From contig CAWBSM010000001.1 of assembly GCA_963791455.1 (NCBI GenBank), positions 434,001-498,000 of the forward strand: 64,000 nucleotides of DNA, given 5' to 3'. The position numbers and the translations under genes are program-made. Position 1 is the stretch's first letter, and every line of letters begins with the position of its first letter. This document shows positions 9,617 to 21,057 of this stretch, piece after piece. The notes beneath the pieces are model-generated. The model did no database searches and was not told where the DNA came from. It worked only from the letters and a program-made list of their open reading frames with translations. The stretch comes from Bog-473 sp963791455 (GTDB lineage Bacteria; Actinomycetota; Acidimicrobiia; Acidimicrobiales; RAAP-2).

Positions 9617-9832
9617 ATGATCATCTTTTATTTCACCATCCCGCTCATGCTCGTTGCCGTGGGCCTTGCCGTCACCCCCCTCCTCTGGGCCATCAAGCGT
9701 CAGTTCGAGTCGGAGGCACCGATCTCCGCCACCAGCGAGGATCAGCGAAGTTCATTTCGGTGCGAAACAGGCACCGGGCAAGTCACCAACGCGGCGCACC
9801 CGAGCACGGACGTCAGCGGCCGGGCGGCGTAG
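9617..9832 (+). CDS. Possible small single-span membrane protein
   Basis: A 71-residue open frame from ATG with one strongly hydrophobic segment (MIIFYFTIPLMLVAVGLAVT) followed by a positive residue and a polar, low-complexity tail. That is the layout of many small actinobacterial membrane proteins. I recognise no family. The frame is open further upstream (to 9455), but without coding character. No clear ribosome-binding site precedes the ATG. The surrounding 9410-9948 stretch otherwise holds nothing I can identify, so this may be chance. Confidence 0.3.
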   Translation: MIIFYFTIPLMLVAVGLAVTPLLWAIKRQFESEAPISATSEDQRSSFRCETGTGQVTNAAHPSTDVSGRAA

Positions 9833-9948
9833 GGCAGCTTCTAGCTCCGTCATTATTGTAGGAGGGTGCATCGAATCGCACCCGGCTCGAGGCCCCCGTC
9901 GCGTGACGCGCGCCTGGATGTGCGAGTGACCAAGCGAGGTCAGGGGCC

Positions 9949-10419
9949 GTGACCGATCGGGACGCGGAGGCGGCGGACCGGTTGGCCATTCGGGATCTGG
10001 CGTACCGCTACGCAGCCGGTGTGGATCAACGTGATCGAAAGCTGTTCCTCAGTGCTTTCCACCCTGACGCCACCCTCACGATCGTCCGGGAAGGTTCCGA
10101 TGGCATCGAGCAGATTTTCGTGCGAGCCGGCTACGACGAGCTGGGCAGGATTCCCGTACGCATCACCCGTTACGACAAGACGTTCCATTTTGTGGGGAAT
10201 CATTACTGCGTCTTGAATGGCGACGAGGCGACCGGGGAGGTGTACTGCACGGCGCACCATCTCCATGCGGGACGACCAGAGGGAACGGACCACGTGATGT
10301 TGATCAGGTATCAGGACACCTACCGACGCGGCTCGGACGGGCAATGGTTGATTACCTCTCGACGCCTGGTCGTGGACTGGACGGAAGAGCATGCTACACA
10401 GCCAACGACCACGGACTGA
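9949..10419 (+). CDS. SnoaL-like / NTF2-fold protein
   Basis: A 156-residue protein with the SnoaL_4 pattern: an N-terminal helix with LAIRDLAYRYAAGVDQRD, then FHPDATLTI, then alternating strands ending in the YRRGSDGQWLITSRRLVVDW segment. This cone-shaped fold occurs in polyketide cyclases, dehydratases and steroid-modifying enzymes such as the ketosteroid isomerase group; the actual substrate cannot be read. It starts at GTG and lies 12 bases before an SDR gene, with an LLM oxidoreductase next, so the three form a likely operon for oxidation of a small hydrophobic compound. Confidence 0.8.
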   Translation: MTDRDAEAADRLAIRDLAYRYAAGVDQRDRKLFLSAFHPDATLTIVREGSDGIEQIFVRAGYDELGRIPVRITRYDKTFHFVGNHYCVLNGDEATGEVYCTAHHLHAGRPEGTDHVMLIRYQDTYRRGSDGQWLITSRRLVVDWTEEHATQPTTTD

Positions 10420-10431
10420 GAGGACGCCGCC

Positions 10432-11256
10432 ATGGAGGACTCGCTGGAGGGCCGTCGAGCATTGGTAATCGGGGGAGGAAGTGGCATCGGCTTCGGAGCT
10501 GCTCGATTGTTGGCCCGAGACGGTGCCATGGTGACCATCGCAGGCCGTACCGAGCGGAAGTTGGTGGACGCCAGCGCCGCCCTCGCCTCTGAAGGCCTCG
10601 AGATTCGACACGTCGTGTGTGACGTGATGCGCGCCGTTGACGTCCGAGCAGCTGTGGACGCCGCATCGGACCAAGGCAGGTTGGAAATTGCCGTGGTGGT
10701 ACCGGGCGGAGGCTCTTATAGCCCTGTCTTGCTCTACGGCGATGATCAGTTTGGTGCGGAAGTCGACGCCAACGTTCGCCCGGTGTTCCTCACACTCAAG
10801 TATGCCGGACAGGCGATGGTGCGGGCAGGTGGCGGCTCGTTCGTGGCGGTGTCGTCGACAGCGGCCGTCTTCTCCTCTCGGTTCCTCGCCACCTATGCCG
10901 CCGGCAAGGCGGCGGTGGACCAGTTGGTGCGTGTGGCGGCCGACGAATTGGGGGAGGCCAACATCCGGGTGAACGCCGTGCGGCCGGGGCTGACCCGGAC
11001 CCCGACGACGGCCGGACTCTTCTCCAATGAGGACACGGTCGCGGCGTTCCTCTCCCTTCAGGCCCTGCCGCGATCCGGCGAGGTCGACGACATCGCTCAG
11101 GCCATCCGGTACATGGCGGGTCCAGAGTCCTCGTGGGTCACCGGTCAACTGCTTACGGTCGATGGAGGTAACACGTTGCGCGCCTTCCCTGATGCCCGGA
11201 AGTTCTTCCGCTTGCCCGACTGGCAGGCCCGCGCCGGCAGGGTGGTTCCGCAATGA
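10432..11256 (+). CDS. SDR family NAD(P)-dependent oxidoreductase
   Basis: A 274-residue classical short-chain dehydrogenase. It has the dinucleotide motif GGGSGIGFGAARLLA near the N-terminus, a segment VVVPGGGSY in place of the usual NNAG, an SS in the catalytic strand (VAVSSTAAVF) and the YAAGKAAVDQ active-site Tyr/Lys. The GRT after strand 2 suggests NADP preference. GAGAGGAC precedes the ATG. It lies between a SnoaL-like gene and an LLM oxidoreductase, which suggests a shared catabolic pathway, but the alcohol or ketone substrate is unknown. Confidence 0.88.
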   Translation: MEDSLEGRRALVIGGGSGIGFGAARLLARDGAMVTIAGRTERKLVDASAALASEGLEIRHVVCDVMRAVDVRAAVDAASDQGRLEIAVVVPGGGSYSPVLLYGDDQFGAEVDANVRPVFLTLKYAGQAMVRAGGGSFVAVSSTAAVFSSRFLATYAAGKAAVDQLVRVAADELGEANIRVNAVRPGLTRTPTTAGLFSNEDTVAAFLSLQALPRSGEVDDIAQAIRYMAGPESSWVTGQLLTVDGGNTLRAFPDARKFFRLPDWQARAGRVVPQ

Positions 11257-11278
11257 GCCGAGACCAGAGGCTGATGCC

Positions 11279-12214
11279 ATGAGCCAAACGCCTCAACTCT
11301 CGACCGGGCTGAAGACGTTCAGCAACGCGCCAAACGGGGACTGGTCGTCGTTGGCGGACATCGCCCGAGCGGCGGACGCGGCCGGGGTGGACCGACTGGT
11401 CATGTCCGACCACGTCGCCTTCGGGGAGAATTTGGAGGCGTACCAGGACCCGGCCAGAGGCGGCGCACGAGGTGGCAAGCAGCCGACCGGTCCAGATGGG
11501 GCTTGGCTCGATCCCATCACGACGATCGCCCATCTGACCGCGGTGACCACACGAGTACGATTCGCCAGCAACATCCTGCTGGCTGCCCTGCGGCGACCGG
11601 TCGTGCTCGCCAAGATGGCTGCGACCATCGACGTGTTGTCCGGAGGTCGCCTCGACCTGGGTGTCGGCGTCGGCTGGCAACGGGAGGAATACGAGGCGGC
11701 GGGACTCTCTTACGAGGGACGTGGCCGTCTGCTCAACCACACCCTTGAGGTGTGCCAGGCGCTCTGGGGCGATGAGCGCGTCACCTATGTGAGCGATGAA
11801 CTGTCGTTTTCGGGCATTCACCAGATGCCCAAACCGATACAGCCGGGAGGGGTGCCGATCTGGACGAGTGGCACGGTGAATCCCCGCTCGATGGATCGGC
11901 TTGCCGCCTACGGATCGGGCTGGATCCCCTGGGGTGACGATGCGGCGGACATCGAGGGTGGCATCACACGGATGCGACGCGCCATCTCTGACCGGGGACG
12001 TGACCCTTCCCAGCTCGGTGTGGTCGGGAATCTGCGCGCCGTGAAGGACGCTGCTGGGAAGCTGGATCTCATCCGGACCATGGAGCAGGTGCCGCGCCTG
12101 CACGTGGCCGGAGTGACCGACTTCCGGATCGCCATGCAACCGCCGGCAGGATTCGAGGCGGCAACCGACTACATGAGATCGATTGTCGGCGCGTTCCGCG
12201 CCGCGTCCGACTGA
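11279..12214 (+). CDS. LLM class oxidoreductase, TIGR03619-like (F420-dependent)
   Basis: A 311-residue luciferase-like TIM-barrel protein. Diagnostic stretches are DIARAADAAGVDRLVMSDHV, ITTIAHLTAVTTRVRFASNI, then RPVVLAKMAATIDVLSGGRL and GVGVGWQREEYEAAG. These are shared by F420-dependent actinobacterial oxidoreductases of the TIGR03619 type; FMN use cannot be excluded. It starts at ATG after AGAGG, 22 bases after the SDR gene. Its last ~146 bases overlap antisense with the extended encapsulin frame on the other strand. Confidence 0.85.
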   Translation: MSQTPQLSTGLKTFSNAPNGDWSSLADIARAADAAGVDRLVMSDHVAFGENLEAYQDPARGGARGGKQPTGPDGAWLDPITTIAHLTAVTTRVRFASNILLAALRRPVVLAKMAATIDVLSGGRLDLGVGVGWQREEYEAAGLSYEGRGRLLNHTLEVCQALWGDERVTYVSDELSFSGIHQMPKPIQPGGVPIWTSGTVNPRSMDRLAAYGSGWIPWGDDAADIEGGITRMRRAISDRGRDPSQLGVVGNLRAVKDAAGKLDLIRTMEQVPRLHVAGVTDFRIAMQPPAGFEAATDYMRSIVGAFRAASD

Positions 12215-13037
12215 CTCTGGAAGTGGGGATCAACCTTCGCGCTCGCAACACCACCGCCGCGTCGGGCTCGAGCACTCGGAAGCTGAAGCTCTCCTCGACA
12301 TAGAGGCGGACCACCTCCGCGTCATGGTTGCTGTAGCCGATGGAGAGATCCTGACCGCAGTCGAGGACGAAGTCGCCGCCCCGCAGGCTGAGCACCACGC
12401 CGCCTTCGACGCCGGGAGTCCAGACGAGTGGGCCCCCGAGGATCTGGCGCAAGTGATCGAGGAGCAAGTATCCGCCGTGCTCGGCCGTCTCGACGATGCC
12501 GGTATAGATTTCGGGGTCGATGGCGAGGCCATAGGGTCCGCCCACACCCGAGCGCCGCAGCACGTCGGTCGCTCGAGCGACCACCTTGGGGTACTGATCC
12601 ATGTCCTCTTCAATGGGGATGGATGGGTGCGAGGTCCGCTCGGCGATGCCCAGCATCCCGGCCCCTGCGTAGCCGTGGAACACGGCGCGGTTCTCGGCTA
12701 CGGCGATCTGCCGAACGGCATCGTCGAGCTCAGCCAACTCGATGTCTCCCGCACCACGGTCGGCGTCGTCGAGCTCTTCGCGTGAAACGGCGAAGCCGGC
12801 GCGAAGCTCGACGAGGGGCAGGACGCGCCGTTGGGCCGCGGCCACACCTTCCGCTGGGCTGGTCACTTCGTCGACCCGCCCCAAGTCGGTGGCCGAGTAC
12901 TCCCATCCGTGCGGACCCGACAAGTCAACCAATTTGCGGGCGGCCAGGTGGGTGACGAGGCGGCTCTTGGCCTCCGACTCGACTTGGTCCCACGCGGCGT
13001 CAGGGATCGGGGCGAGTTCGCGGTAGAGATGGTCCAT
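12069..13037 (-). CDS. Family 1 encapsulin shell protein with C-terminal read-through extension
   Basis: The protein starts MDHLYRELAPIPDAAWDQVE and shows the HK97-fold encapsulin pattern: KSRLVTHLAARKLVDLSGPHGWEYSA, a middle AVAENRAVFHGYAGAGMLGI, and a late GYSNHDAEVVRLYVEESFSF. It self-assembles into an icosahedral protein compartment. The gene overlaps its ferritin-like cargo gene by one base (TGATG), so the two are translationally coupled. The homologous part ends near DAAVVL (about residue 264), where relatives stop, but this frame continues ~55 more Arg/Ser-rich codons to 322 residues, running antisense into the LLM gene. A one-base shift would end it at about 268 residues (TGA at 12230-12232). 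The extension is therefore either real or an indel artefact. Confidence 0.9.
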   Translation of the reverse strand: MDHLYRELAPIPDAAWDQVESEAKSRLVTHLAARKLVDLSGPHGWEYSATDLGRVDEVTSPAEGVAAAQRRVLPLVELRAGFAVSREELDDADRGAGDIELAELDDAVRQIAVAENRAVFHGYAGAGMLGIAERTSHPSIPIEEDMDQYPKVVARATDVLRRSGVGGPYGLAIDPEIYTGIVETAEHGGYLLLDHLRQILGGPLVWTPGVEGGVVLSLRGGDFVLDCGQDLSIGYSNHDAEVVRLYVEESFSFRVLEPDAAVVLRARRLIPTSRVSRTRRGTRRQSISCSRLPPRILPAVAWRSGSRSLRPRAGAAPAPWSG

Positions 13038-13405
13038 CACTCGCTTCCCTTCAGGCTGCCGATGCTGAGCGAGCCGACCGGGCTGATTCCGGCCGTCTGA
13101 CCCGCCTCGGCCTCCGTCTCGACCTCGGTGACGGGTTCGGTCGTGAACAGGTAGGTCCGCAGATGCCGGTCGAGCACCGGGTCTCGTCGGCGTAGCCATT
13201 CGAGGGTCATGGACGCATGCTCCTTCTCCTCGTCGCGGTTGTGGGCCAGGATGTCGGCCAGGCTCGAGTCTTTTGTGGCCTTCACTCTCTGGTCGTACCA
13301 GTCCACGGCCTCGAGCTCCTCGATCAGCGACGTGAAGGCTCGGTGGTGGTCGATCGTCTCTTCGCCGAGAAGCTCTGCCGGCTCGTGCAGCCCCTCGCTC
13401 GCCAT
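13037..13405 (-). CDS. Encapsulated ferritin-like cargo protein (EncFtn)
   Basis: A 122-residue protein with the two-helix EncFtn pattern. It has LIEELEAVDWYDQR (E30, W36, Y37) and AHNRDEEKEHASM (E60, H63), the residues that in Rhodospirillum rubrum EncFtn form the inter-subunit di-iron ferroxidase centre. After an acidic linker the C-terminus is SLSIGSLKGSE, a typical encapsulin targeting peptide. It should oxidise Fe(II) and deliver it into the shell encoded immediately downstream. AGGAGG lies 8 bases before the chosen ATG; an upstream extension of the frame lacks family similarity. Confidence 0.93.
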   Translation of the reverse strand: MASEGLHEPAELLGEETIDHHRAFTSLIEELEAVDWYDQRVKATKDSSLADILAHNRDEEKEHASMTLEWLRRRDPVLDRHLRTYLFTTEPVTEVETEAEAGQTAGISPVGSLSIGSLKGSE

Positions 13406-13607
13406 GGTCGCTCGCCTCCTCTTTCTTCCAAGGGCCTGATCATGGCCCGACCCGTGGTGCCTATTCAAGAGTGCCGTCCCGCAAGGTCACGCAGCCTGCC
13501 GGAATCATCGCCGGGAGGCGGACGTTGAGGGCGTGTCCGTGCTTGTGGGCGAAGCGGAAGAGGCGCAGTATGGCACCACTCGAGCTTCGATCCAATGAGG
13601 AGTGACC

Positions 13608-14615
13608 ATGCCTGCAGTGACAGTTCCCGACTGGATGAGTTTGCCGCGGCTGCCGGTGCCCACCTCAGCATCAGCGGAACGCCGTATCGCGTCGGTGACA
13701 ACCGCTCCGAGCGGATTCGAGGGCGAGGGGTTCCCTGTTCGTCGCGCGTTTGCCGGCAGGACGTTTGCCGAGCTCGATCCGTTCGTACACATGGACCAGA
13801 TGGGCGAGGTCGAATACGCACCCGGGGAGCCGAAAGGGACGCCCTGGCACCCGCACCGGGGCTTTGAGACGGTCACCTACATGATCGACGGGACCTTCGC
13901 GCACCAGGACTCCAACGGTGGCGGCGGACTCATCACCGACGGAGCCACACAGTGGATGACGGCAGGCGGTGGCATCCTTCACATCGAGACACCGCCGGAG
14001 GAACTCGTCGTTTCCGGTGGGCTCTTCCACGGCATCCAGCTCTGGGTCAACCTGCCGGCGAGCAAGAAGTGGATCCCTCCGGCCTACCAGTCGCTCGAAG
14101 CGGGTGACGTCACGCTGCTCGTCTCTGAGGACGGCGGAGCCCTGGTGCGTCTGATCGCCGGCGAGCTCGGCGGCATGGCCGGTCCCGGGTCGACGCACAC
14201 GCCGATCTCGCTGATGCACGCCTCGGCCAGCCCTGGCGCGGAGCTCCGGTTGCCGTGGAACCCGAGCTTCAACTGTTTGGTGTACGTCCTCGCCGGCTCC
14301 GGTGAGTTCGGCTCGGAACGCCGTCCGGGCCAGATGGGACAGCTCGTTGTCTTCGGTGCGGGCGAGTGGCTCGGCCTCCGGGCGGCCGAACGACAGGACT
14401 CCCGCTCGCTGCACCTGGAGGTGCTGGTCCTCGGGGGCGAGCCGATCGGAGAGCACGTCGAGCACTACGGGCCGTTCGTGATGAATACCAAGGCCGAGAT
14501 CGGGCAGGCCGTCGAGGATTTCCAGGCCGGCCGACTGGGTCAGATCCCCCCCAATGCGCTGATGCCCCACGTTCCCGACCCGGCCCCGGTCCGCACCGAG
14601 CGAACCGGGATCTGA
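13608..14615 (+). CDS. Pirin family protein
   Basis: A 335-residue bicupin. The N-terminal cupin has the metal ligands H81 and H83 in PWHPHRGFETVTYM and H125, E127 in ILHIETPP, matching the four ligands of human pirin. The C-terminal cupin is the usual Pirin_C. Members are Fe(II) proteins with quercetinase or regulatory roles; which applies here is unknown. GAGGAG sits six bases before the chosen ATG, preferred over a GTG two codons upstream. It reads divergently from the encapsulin operon across ~200 bases and is followed 15 bases later by the RibD-like gene. Confidence 0.9.
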   Translation: MPAVTVPDWMSLPRLPVPTSASAERRIASVTTAPSGFEGEGFPVRRAFAGRTFAELDPFVHMDQMGEVEYAPGEPKGTPWHPHRGFETVTYMIDGTFAHQDSNGGGGLITDGATQWMTAGGGILHIETPPEELVVSGGLFHGIQLWVNLPASKKWIPPAYQSLEAGDVTLLVSEDGGALVRLIAGELGGMAGPGSTHTPISLMHASASPGAELRLPWNPSFNCLVYVLAGSGEFGSERRPGQMGQLVVFGAGEWLGLRAAERQDSRSLHLEVLVLGGEPIGEHVEHYGPFVMNTKAEIGQAVEDFQAGRLGQIPPNALMPHVPDPAPVRTERTGI

Positions 14616-14630
14616 GCGAGAACGAGGACC

Positions 14631-15383
14631 GTGAGAGCCCTCCTCCCCCGACCCGCTGGCGAAGTCGACCTGGTCCGCGCCTATGCCCTCCCCACCGGAG
14701 CCGGTGAGAACCGGCCTTTCGTGCGGTGCAACATGATCTCCACGCTCGACGGCGCGATCACCGTGAACGGACGATCAGGCATGCTCGGAGGACCGGCCGA
14801 TCGCCGGGTCTTCCAGACTCTGCGCTCTCAAGCCGACGTGATCCTCGTCGGGGCGGGCACAGTGCGTGCGGAGGCGTATGGCCCGGTCCGTCTCGATGAC
14901 GAGGGCCGGAAGCGGCGTGAGAACCAAGGGCGACCGAGCGTTCCCCCCATCGCGGTGGTCACTCGGTCGGGCAACCTCGACTGGTCGTCCCCCTTTTTCA
15001 CCGAGGCTGAGGAACGGCCCATCGTCTTCACCGCGAGCGACGCCGACCCGGGGGAGCAGCGGCGCGGCGAGAAAGTCGCCGACCTCGTCGTGGCCGGCGA
15101 CACCAGCGTGGACCCGAGCCGAGTCCTCGGTTACTTCGAGGGCGCCGGTTACCGCTCGGTGTTGCTCGAGGGCGGACCCGGGCTCAACGCTGACGTCGTC
15201 CACGCCGGGCTCCTCGACGAGCTCTGCCTGACGCTCTCGCCCTGCATCGTTGCGGGAAACGGTCCGAGGGTGCTGGCCGGCGCAGAGCTGGCGAGCCCGC
15301 TGGACCTTGCCATGGTGCATCTCCTCGAGGACGAAGGCTTCCTCTTTTGCCGATTCGCCGTCCGATCGGATCGCTCTGCCTGA
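14631..15383 (+). CDS. RibD C-terminal / pyrimidine reductase family protein
   Basis: A 250-residue DHFR-fold protein like the reductase domain of RibD. It has NMISTLDGAITVNGRSG, DVILVGAGTVRAEAYGP, an internal PPIAVVTRSG, and late LLEGGPGLNADVVHAGLLDE. RibD reductase domains reduce the ribosyl side chain in riboflavin synthesis using NADPH; free-standing paralogues like this one are common in actinobacteria and many have other or unknown roles. There is no deaminase domain and no rib genes nearby. It starts at GTG just after the pirin gene and probably shares its transcript. Confidence 0.85.
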   Translation: MRALLPRPAGEVDLVRAYALPTGAGENRPFVRCNMISTLDGAITVNGRSGMLGGPADRRVFQTLRSQADVILVGAGTVRAEAYGPVRLDDEGRKRRENQGRPSVPPIAVVTRSGNLDWSSPFFTEAEERPIVFTASDADPGEQRRGEKVADLVVAGDTSVDPSRVLGYFEGAGYRSVLLEGGPGLNADVVHAGLLDELCLTLSPCIVAGNGPRVLAGAELASPLDLAMVHLLEDEGFLFCRFAVRSDRSA

Positions 15384-15464
15384 ACTCGTTCCGGGCGGCG
15401 TCGGAAGAGAGATCACGTGTCCTGCGTCCCGTTCCCTCGTGTCTACACGGCGGGCTCGTCGTCG

Positions 15465-16259
15465 TCACGTGAACCGCCGGGCCACCTCTTGGGCGCGAGC
15501 ACGGTAGCCGCCACCGAACAGCACGGCATGGACAAGCAGGGGATAGAGCTGGAACAGCTCGATCCGTTGTTTCCAGCCGGTGCTCAGCGGGTGCCCCTCC
15601 ATGTAGGCACCGAGCACGCGGTCGGGCAAGGGCCCGAACAGGGCGAGCATGGCGAGGTCCTCCTCGGCGTGACCACCATGGACCGATGGGTCGATCAGCC
15701 AGGATTTGCCGTCGACTCCGAACAGGACGTTGCCCCACCAGAGGTCGCCGTGCACGAGGGCGGGTCCCCCCGGCGGGAGCAGCTGGTCGAGCTTGGCCAC
15801 CGCGGGGCGCACGACATCGTCGAGCCCACAACGCGTCGACAGGAGGCTGAGGCGGGCACCGTAGAACCCGGCGCCGTCGGGCCACCGCGCGGGATCCACG
15901 CGGCAATCACCGATCCACGAGGAGCCCCCACCCCAGTGCGAGAACGGGGCGCCGTGCAGCCGTGCCAGCGCGCTCCCGAGGAACTCCTCGTGGGCCGCCG
16001 TCCGTGGGGTCTGGTCGATCGCCACCGTCACCAGGAGGTTCTCCTCCGCCAGCACGACGTCGGGCACCGGCGGAGCACCCACCACACCGTGCAGCTGTCT
16101 CAGCCCGTCACACTCGTCGAGAGCGCCCGGACCGACCTTGACGACCAGTCTGCGGCCGGCTGCCTCCACCAGCCAGGCGCTGGCTCCGAGCGGGCGCGGC
16201 GGTCCGGTCGGGCCGACGGCGCCCGCAAGCCGTGTCAACCACGGTGTCGACGAGGCCAT
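15465..16259 (-). CDS. Fructosamine kinase family / aminoglycoside phosphotransferase-like protein
   Basis: A 264-residue kinase-fold protein. It has LVVKVGPGAL (nucleotide Lys), PALVHGDLWWGNVLF (catalytic loop) and WLIDPSVHGGHAEEDLAML (metal Asp), the set typical of fructosamine-3-kinase relatives, which phosphorylate ketosamines to reverse protein glycation. The N-lobe is shorter than in the human enzyme. The ATG at 16259 is chosen; a TTG at 16277 would add six residues. It is divergent from the hydrolase gene that starts at 16277, leaving under 20 bases between them. Confidence 0.85.
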   Translation of the reverse strand: MASSTPWLTRLAGAVGPTGPPRPLGASAWLVEAAGRRLVVKVGPGALDECDGLRQLHGVVGAPPVPDVVLAEENLLVTVAIDQTPRTAAHEEFLGSALARLHGAPFSHWGGGSSWIGDCRVDPARWPDGAGFYGARLSLLSTRCGLDDVVRPAVAKLDQLLPPGGPALVHGDLWWGNVLFGVDGKSWLIDPSVHGGHAEEDLAMLALFGPLPDRVLGAYMEGHPLSTGWKQRIELFQLYPLLVHAVLFGGGYRARAQEVARRFT

Positions 16260-16276
16260 CGAGCAATGATGGCCCA

Positions 16277-16852
16277 ATGACCGGATCCCGAGCCGCCGGC
16301 CTCGTGCTCACACCGGGTGCCAGCGCAGGGCGAGATCACTCCGGTCTGGTGGCCATCGATCGGGCGGTGACGGCGCTCGGCATCAACGTGGAGCGAGTCG
16401 AATTCCCCGGGCAGGCTGAGGGAAAGCGTCGTCCGGACCCTGCCGGGGTGTGCATCCAAACGGTCCGCCACGCGGCGTCGGCGCTCGCCCAGCGACTCTC
16501 GGTTCGGAGCAGCCGGGTTGCGATCGGCGGCCGTTCCTTCGGCGGGCGAATGTGTTCCATGGCCGCGGCCGAGGGTTTCGACGTGGCGGCCCTTGTCCTC
16601 GTGAGCTACCCCCTGCATCCCCCCGGGCGCCCCGATCGCCTTCGGATCGAACACTTTCCCGACCTCCATCTGCCGTGCCTCTTTGTCTCTGGTCGGCGCG
16701 ATGCCTTCGCGGCGCCTGAAGAGCTCGAACGAGAGACGGCGGCCATACCGGGAGCGGTCACGCGGGTGTTCGTCGATGGGGATCACTCCTTGCGCAGGAG
16801 CGAACCAGAGGTCGCCGACGTCGTTGCGGGCTGGCTCGCGGACCTCACCTGA
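16277..16852 (+). CDS. Alpha/beta hydrolase, KANL3/Tex30-like
   Basis: A 191-residue small hydrolase of the KANL3/Tex30 and dienelactone-hydrolase-like group. It begins GLVLTPGASAGRDHSGL. The nucleophile elbow is GGRSFGGRM, the acid is probably the Asp in SGRRDAF and the His is in DGDHSL. Substrate unknown. It opens opposite the kinase gene with an extremely short divergent spacer. The reading frame is open upstream, but the ATG gives the natural family start. Confidence 0.8.
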   Translation: MTGSRAAGLVLTPGASAGRDHSGLVAIDRAVTALGINVERVEFPGQAEGKRRPDPAGVCIQTVRHAASALAQRLSVRSSRVAIGGRSFGGRMCSMAAAEGFDVAALVLVSYPLHPPGRPDRLRIEHFPDLHLPCLFVSGRRDAFAAPEELERETAAIPGAVTRVFVDGDHSLRRSEPEVADVVAGWLADLT

Positions 16853-16937
16853 TTGTGTGGCGATTTGCAACGACAGGGAAACGTGGTAGGAGGTCATCAG
16901 AGAGACCTACCCGGGTCGTGCGCGCGAAGGAGAGCCC

Positions 16938-17063
16938 GTGAGCCACGAAGACCCTGATCCAGACGAAGGCGAGGACTCCAGCCCACCCGAGCGGGACCAT
17001 GTCGACGAGCAAGAGGACGAGTCATTTCCGGCCTCCGATCCGCACTCGGACTGGTCCGGCTGA
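16938..17063 (+). CDS. Small acidic protein with SFPASDPHSDW C-terminal motif
   Basis: A 41-codon gene with a GTG start 5 bases after AAGGAGA. The product is very acidic (repeated Asp/Glu such as DPDPDEGEDS) and ends ESFPASDPHSDWSG. A near-identical terminal motif (SFPASDPP-x-W) is known from a widespread set of very small uncharacterised bacterial proteins, from memory without a search. There is no membrane segment. The good ribosome-binding site, the composition and the motif make it a real gene despite its size. It follows the hydrolase gene by 85 bases. Confidence 0.7.
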   Translation: MSHEDPDPDEGEDSSPPERDHVDEQEDESFPASDPHSDWSG

Positions 17064-17104
17064 GGAAGGTCAGAGAGGTTGCCGACGCTGGCGTCCGCCG
17101 CCGG

Positions 17105-17120
17105 CGCTCAGCTCTGAGCG
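17105..17120. terminator. Short hairpin between convergent genes
   Basis: CGCTCAG and CTGAGCG pair perfectly around CT. It overlaps the stop codon of the minus-strand hydrolase and lies 42 bases after the small acidic gene, so it could stop transcripts from both sides. There is no T-tract. Confidence 0.35.
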
Positions 17121-17830
17121 GCGACTCTCTCGAGGAGGTCCGCGGTCTCCTCCGGTGCCGTCAGCATCATGTCGTGCCCGCAGCGCAACTCATGTGTCTT
17201 CCAACCGGCGGCGACGGCGTCGTCGTAGAATCGTTGGAGGCTGGCCAGCGGTGGGTTCGTGTGACGGACATAAACCTTGCGCATTGTTTGGAGCGGCCCA
17301 GGGTCGAAGTTGATTGCTTCTGCTTGGCACCGAAAAGGAAAGTCGGTGAGTCGGGGTTCCACCCAGGCGCGCAGCGTTGCGTGCGTGATGCCCCACTGCT
17401 CCAGGAAGGCAGCCTTCGCCGGTAGGTACCAGCCCTCGCCGTTGTCGCGCGCCTCGCGCCGGTAGCGTTCCGCGACCGCGGGTGGTTCGACGTCGAGGAG
17501 GCTCATACCCGGGGTGGTCACGAACGCGCCGAGATACACGACGGTCGACAGCCGAGGCCCGGCTCGCTCGGCGATCGGTCCCGCCAGGACACCGGCGTAG
17601 CTGTGGAGTACCAGATGGACCTCGGCGAGATCCTCGAACCACAGGAGTTCGTCGAGATCCCGGACGTGCGTCGCGATCCCGACCTCAGGAGTCATGCTGG
17701 AGCGACGGTCACCCTGCCCCATGAGGGTCGGCCGCAGGAGGTTAGGCCCGTGTTGCGCAAGCATGCGGTGCACGTCACGCCAACACCAGCCGCCGTGCAT
17801 GGCCCCGTGGACGAGTACGAACGTCGCCAC
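17108..17830 (-). CDS. Alpha/beta hydrolase (MenH/salicylate-esterase-like)
   Basis: A 240-residue hydrolase. It has the oxyanion HGAMHGGWCW, the nucleophile in LVLHSYAGVLAG, a FVTTPGMSLLD segment and a terminal CGHDMMLTAPEETADLL carrying the His. This is the pattern of plant methyl-esterase-like and actinobacterial alpha/beta hydrolases; the substrate is unknown. The GTG at 17830 is preceded by AGGAG, and the residues upstream of it in the open frame do not fit the family. It is divergent from the hybrid kinase gene. Confidence 0.85.
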   Translation of the reverse strand: MATFVLVHGAMHGGWCWRDVHRMLAQHGPNLLRPTLMGQGDRRSSMTPEVGIATHVRDLDELLWFEDLAEVHLVLHSYAGVLAGPIAERAGPRLSTVVYLGAFVTTPGMSLLDVEPPAVAERYRREARDNGEGWYLPAKAAFLEQWGITHATLRAWVEPRLTDFPFRCQAEAINFDPGPLQTMRKVYVRHTNPPLASLQRFYDDAVAAGWKTHELRCGHDMMLTAPEETADLLERVAAQS

Positions 17831-18003
17831 CCTGACTCCTCTCGTGCTTGAGTGTTGACCGGTTCCACGGTCGGAGACGCCATCCAAAAGGCCTGGTTAC
17901 GGAAGGTTCCGCCCAGGAAGCCCCGCCCGAGGCGAAGCCATCCGCCGGCAGTCGATTCCCGGAAACCGCTCAATGTCGGACTCGATTCTGTCGTTCTAAG
18001 GGG

Positions 18004-21040
<3,037 letters not shown>

Positions 21041-21057
<17 letters not shown>

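Noticed and set aside
9940..11280. A 446-codon minus-strand open frame across the SnoaL-like and SDR genes
   Set aside because: No family motifs, and the plus-strand genes have ribosome-binding sites and conserved active sites.
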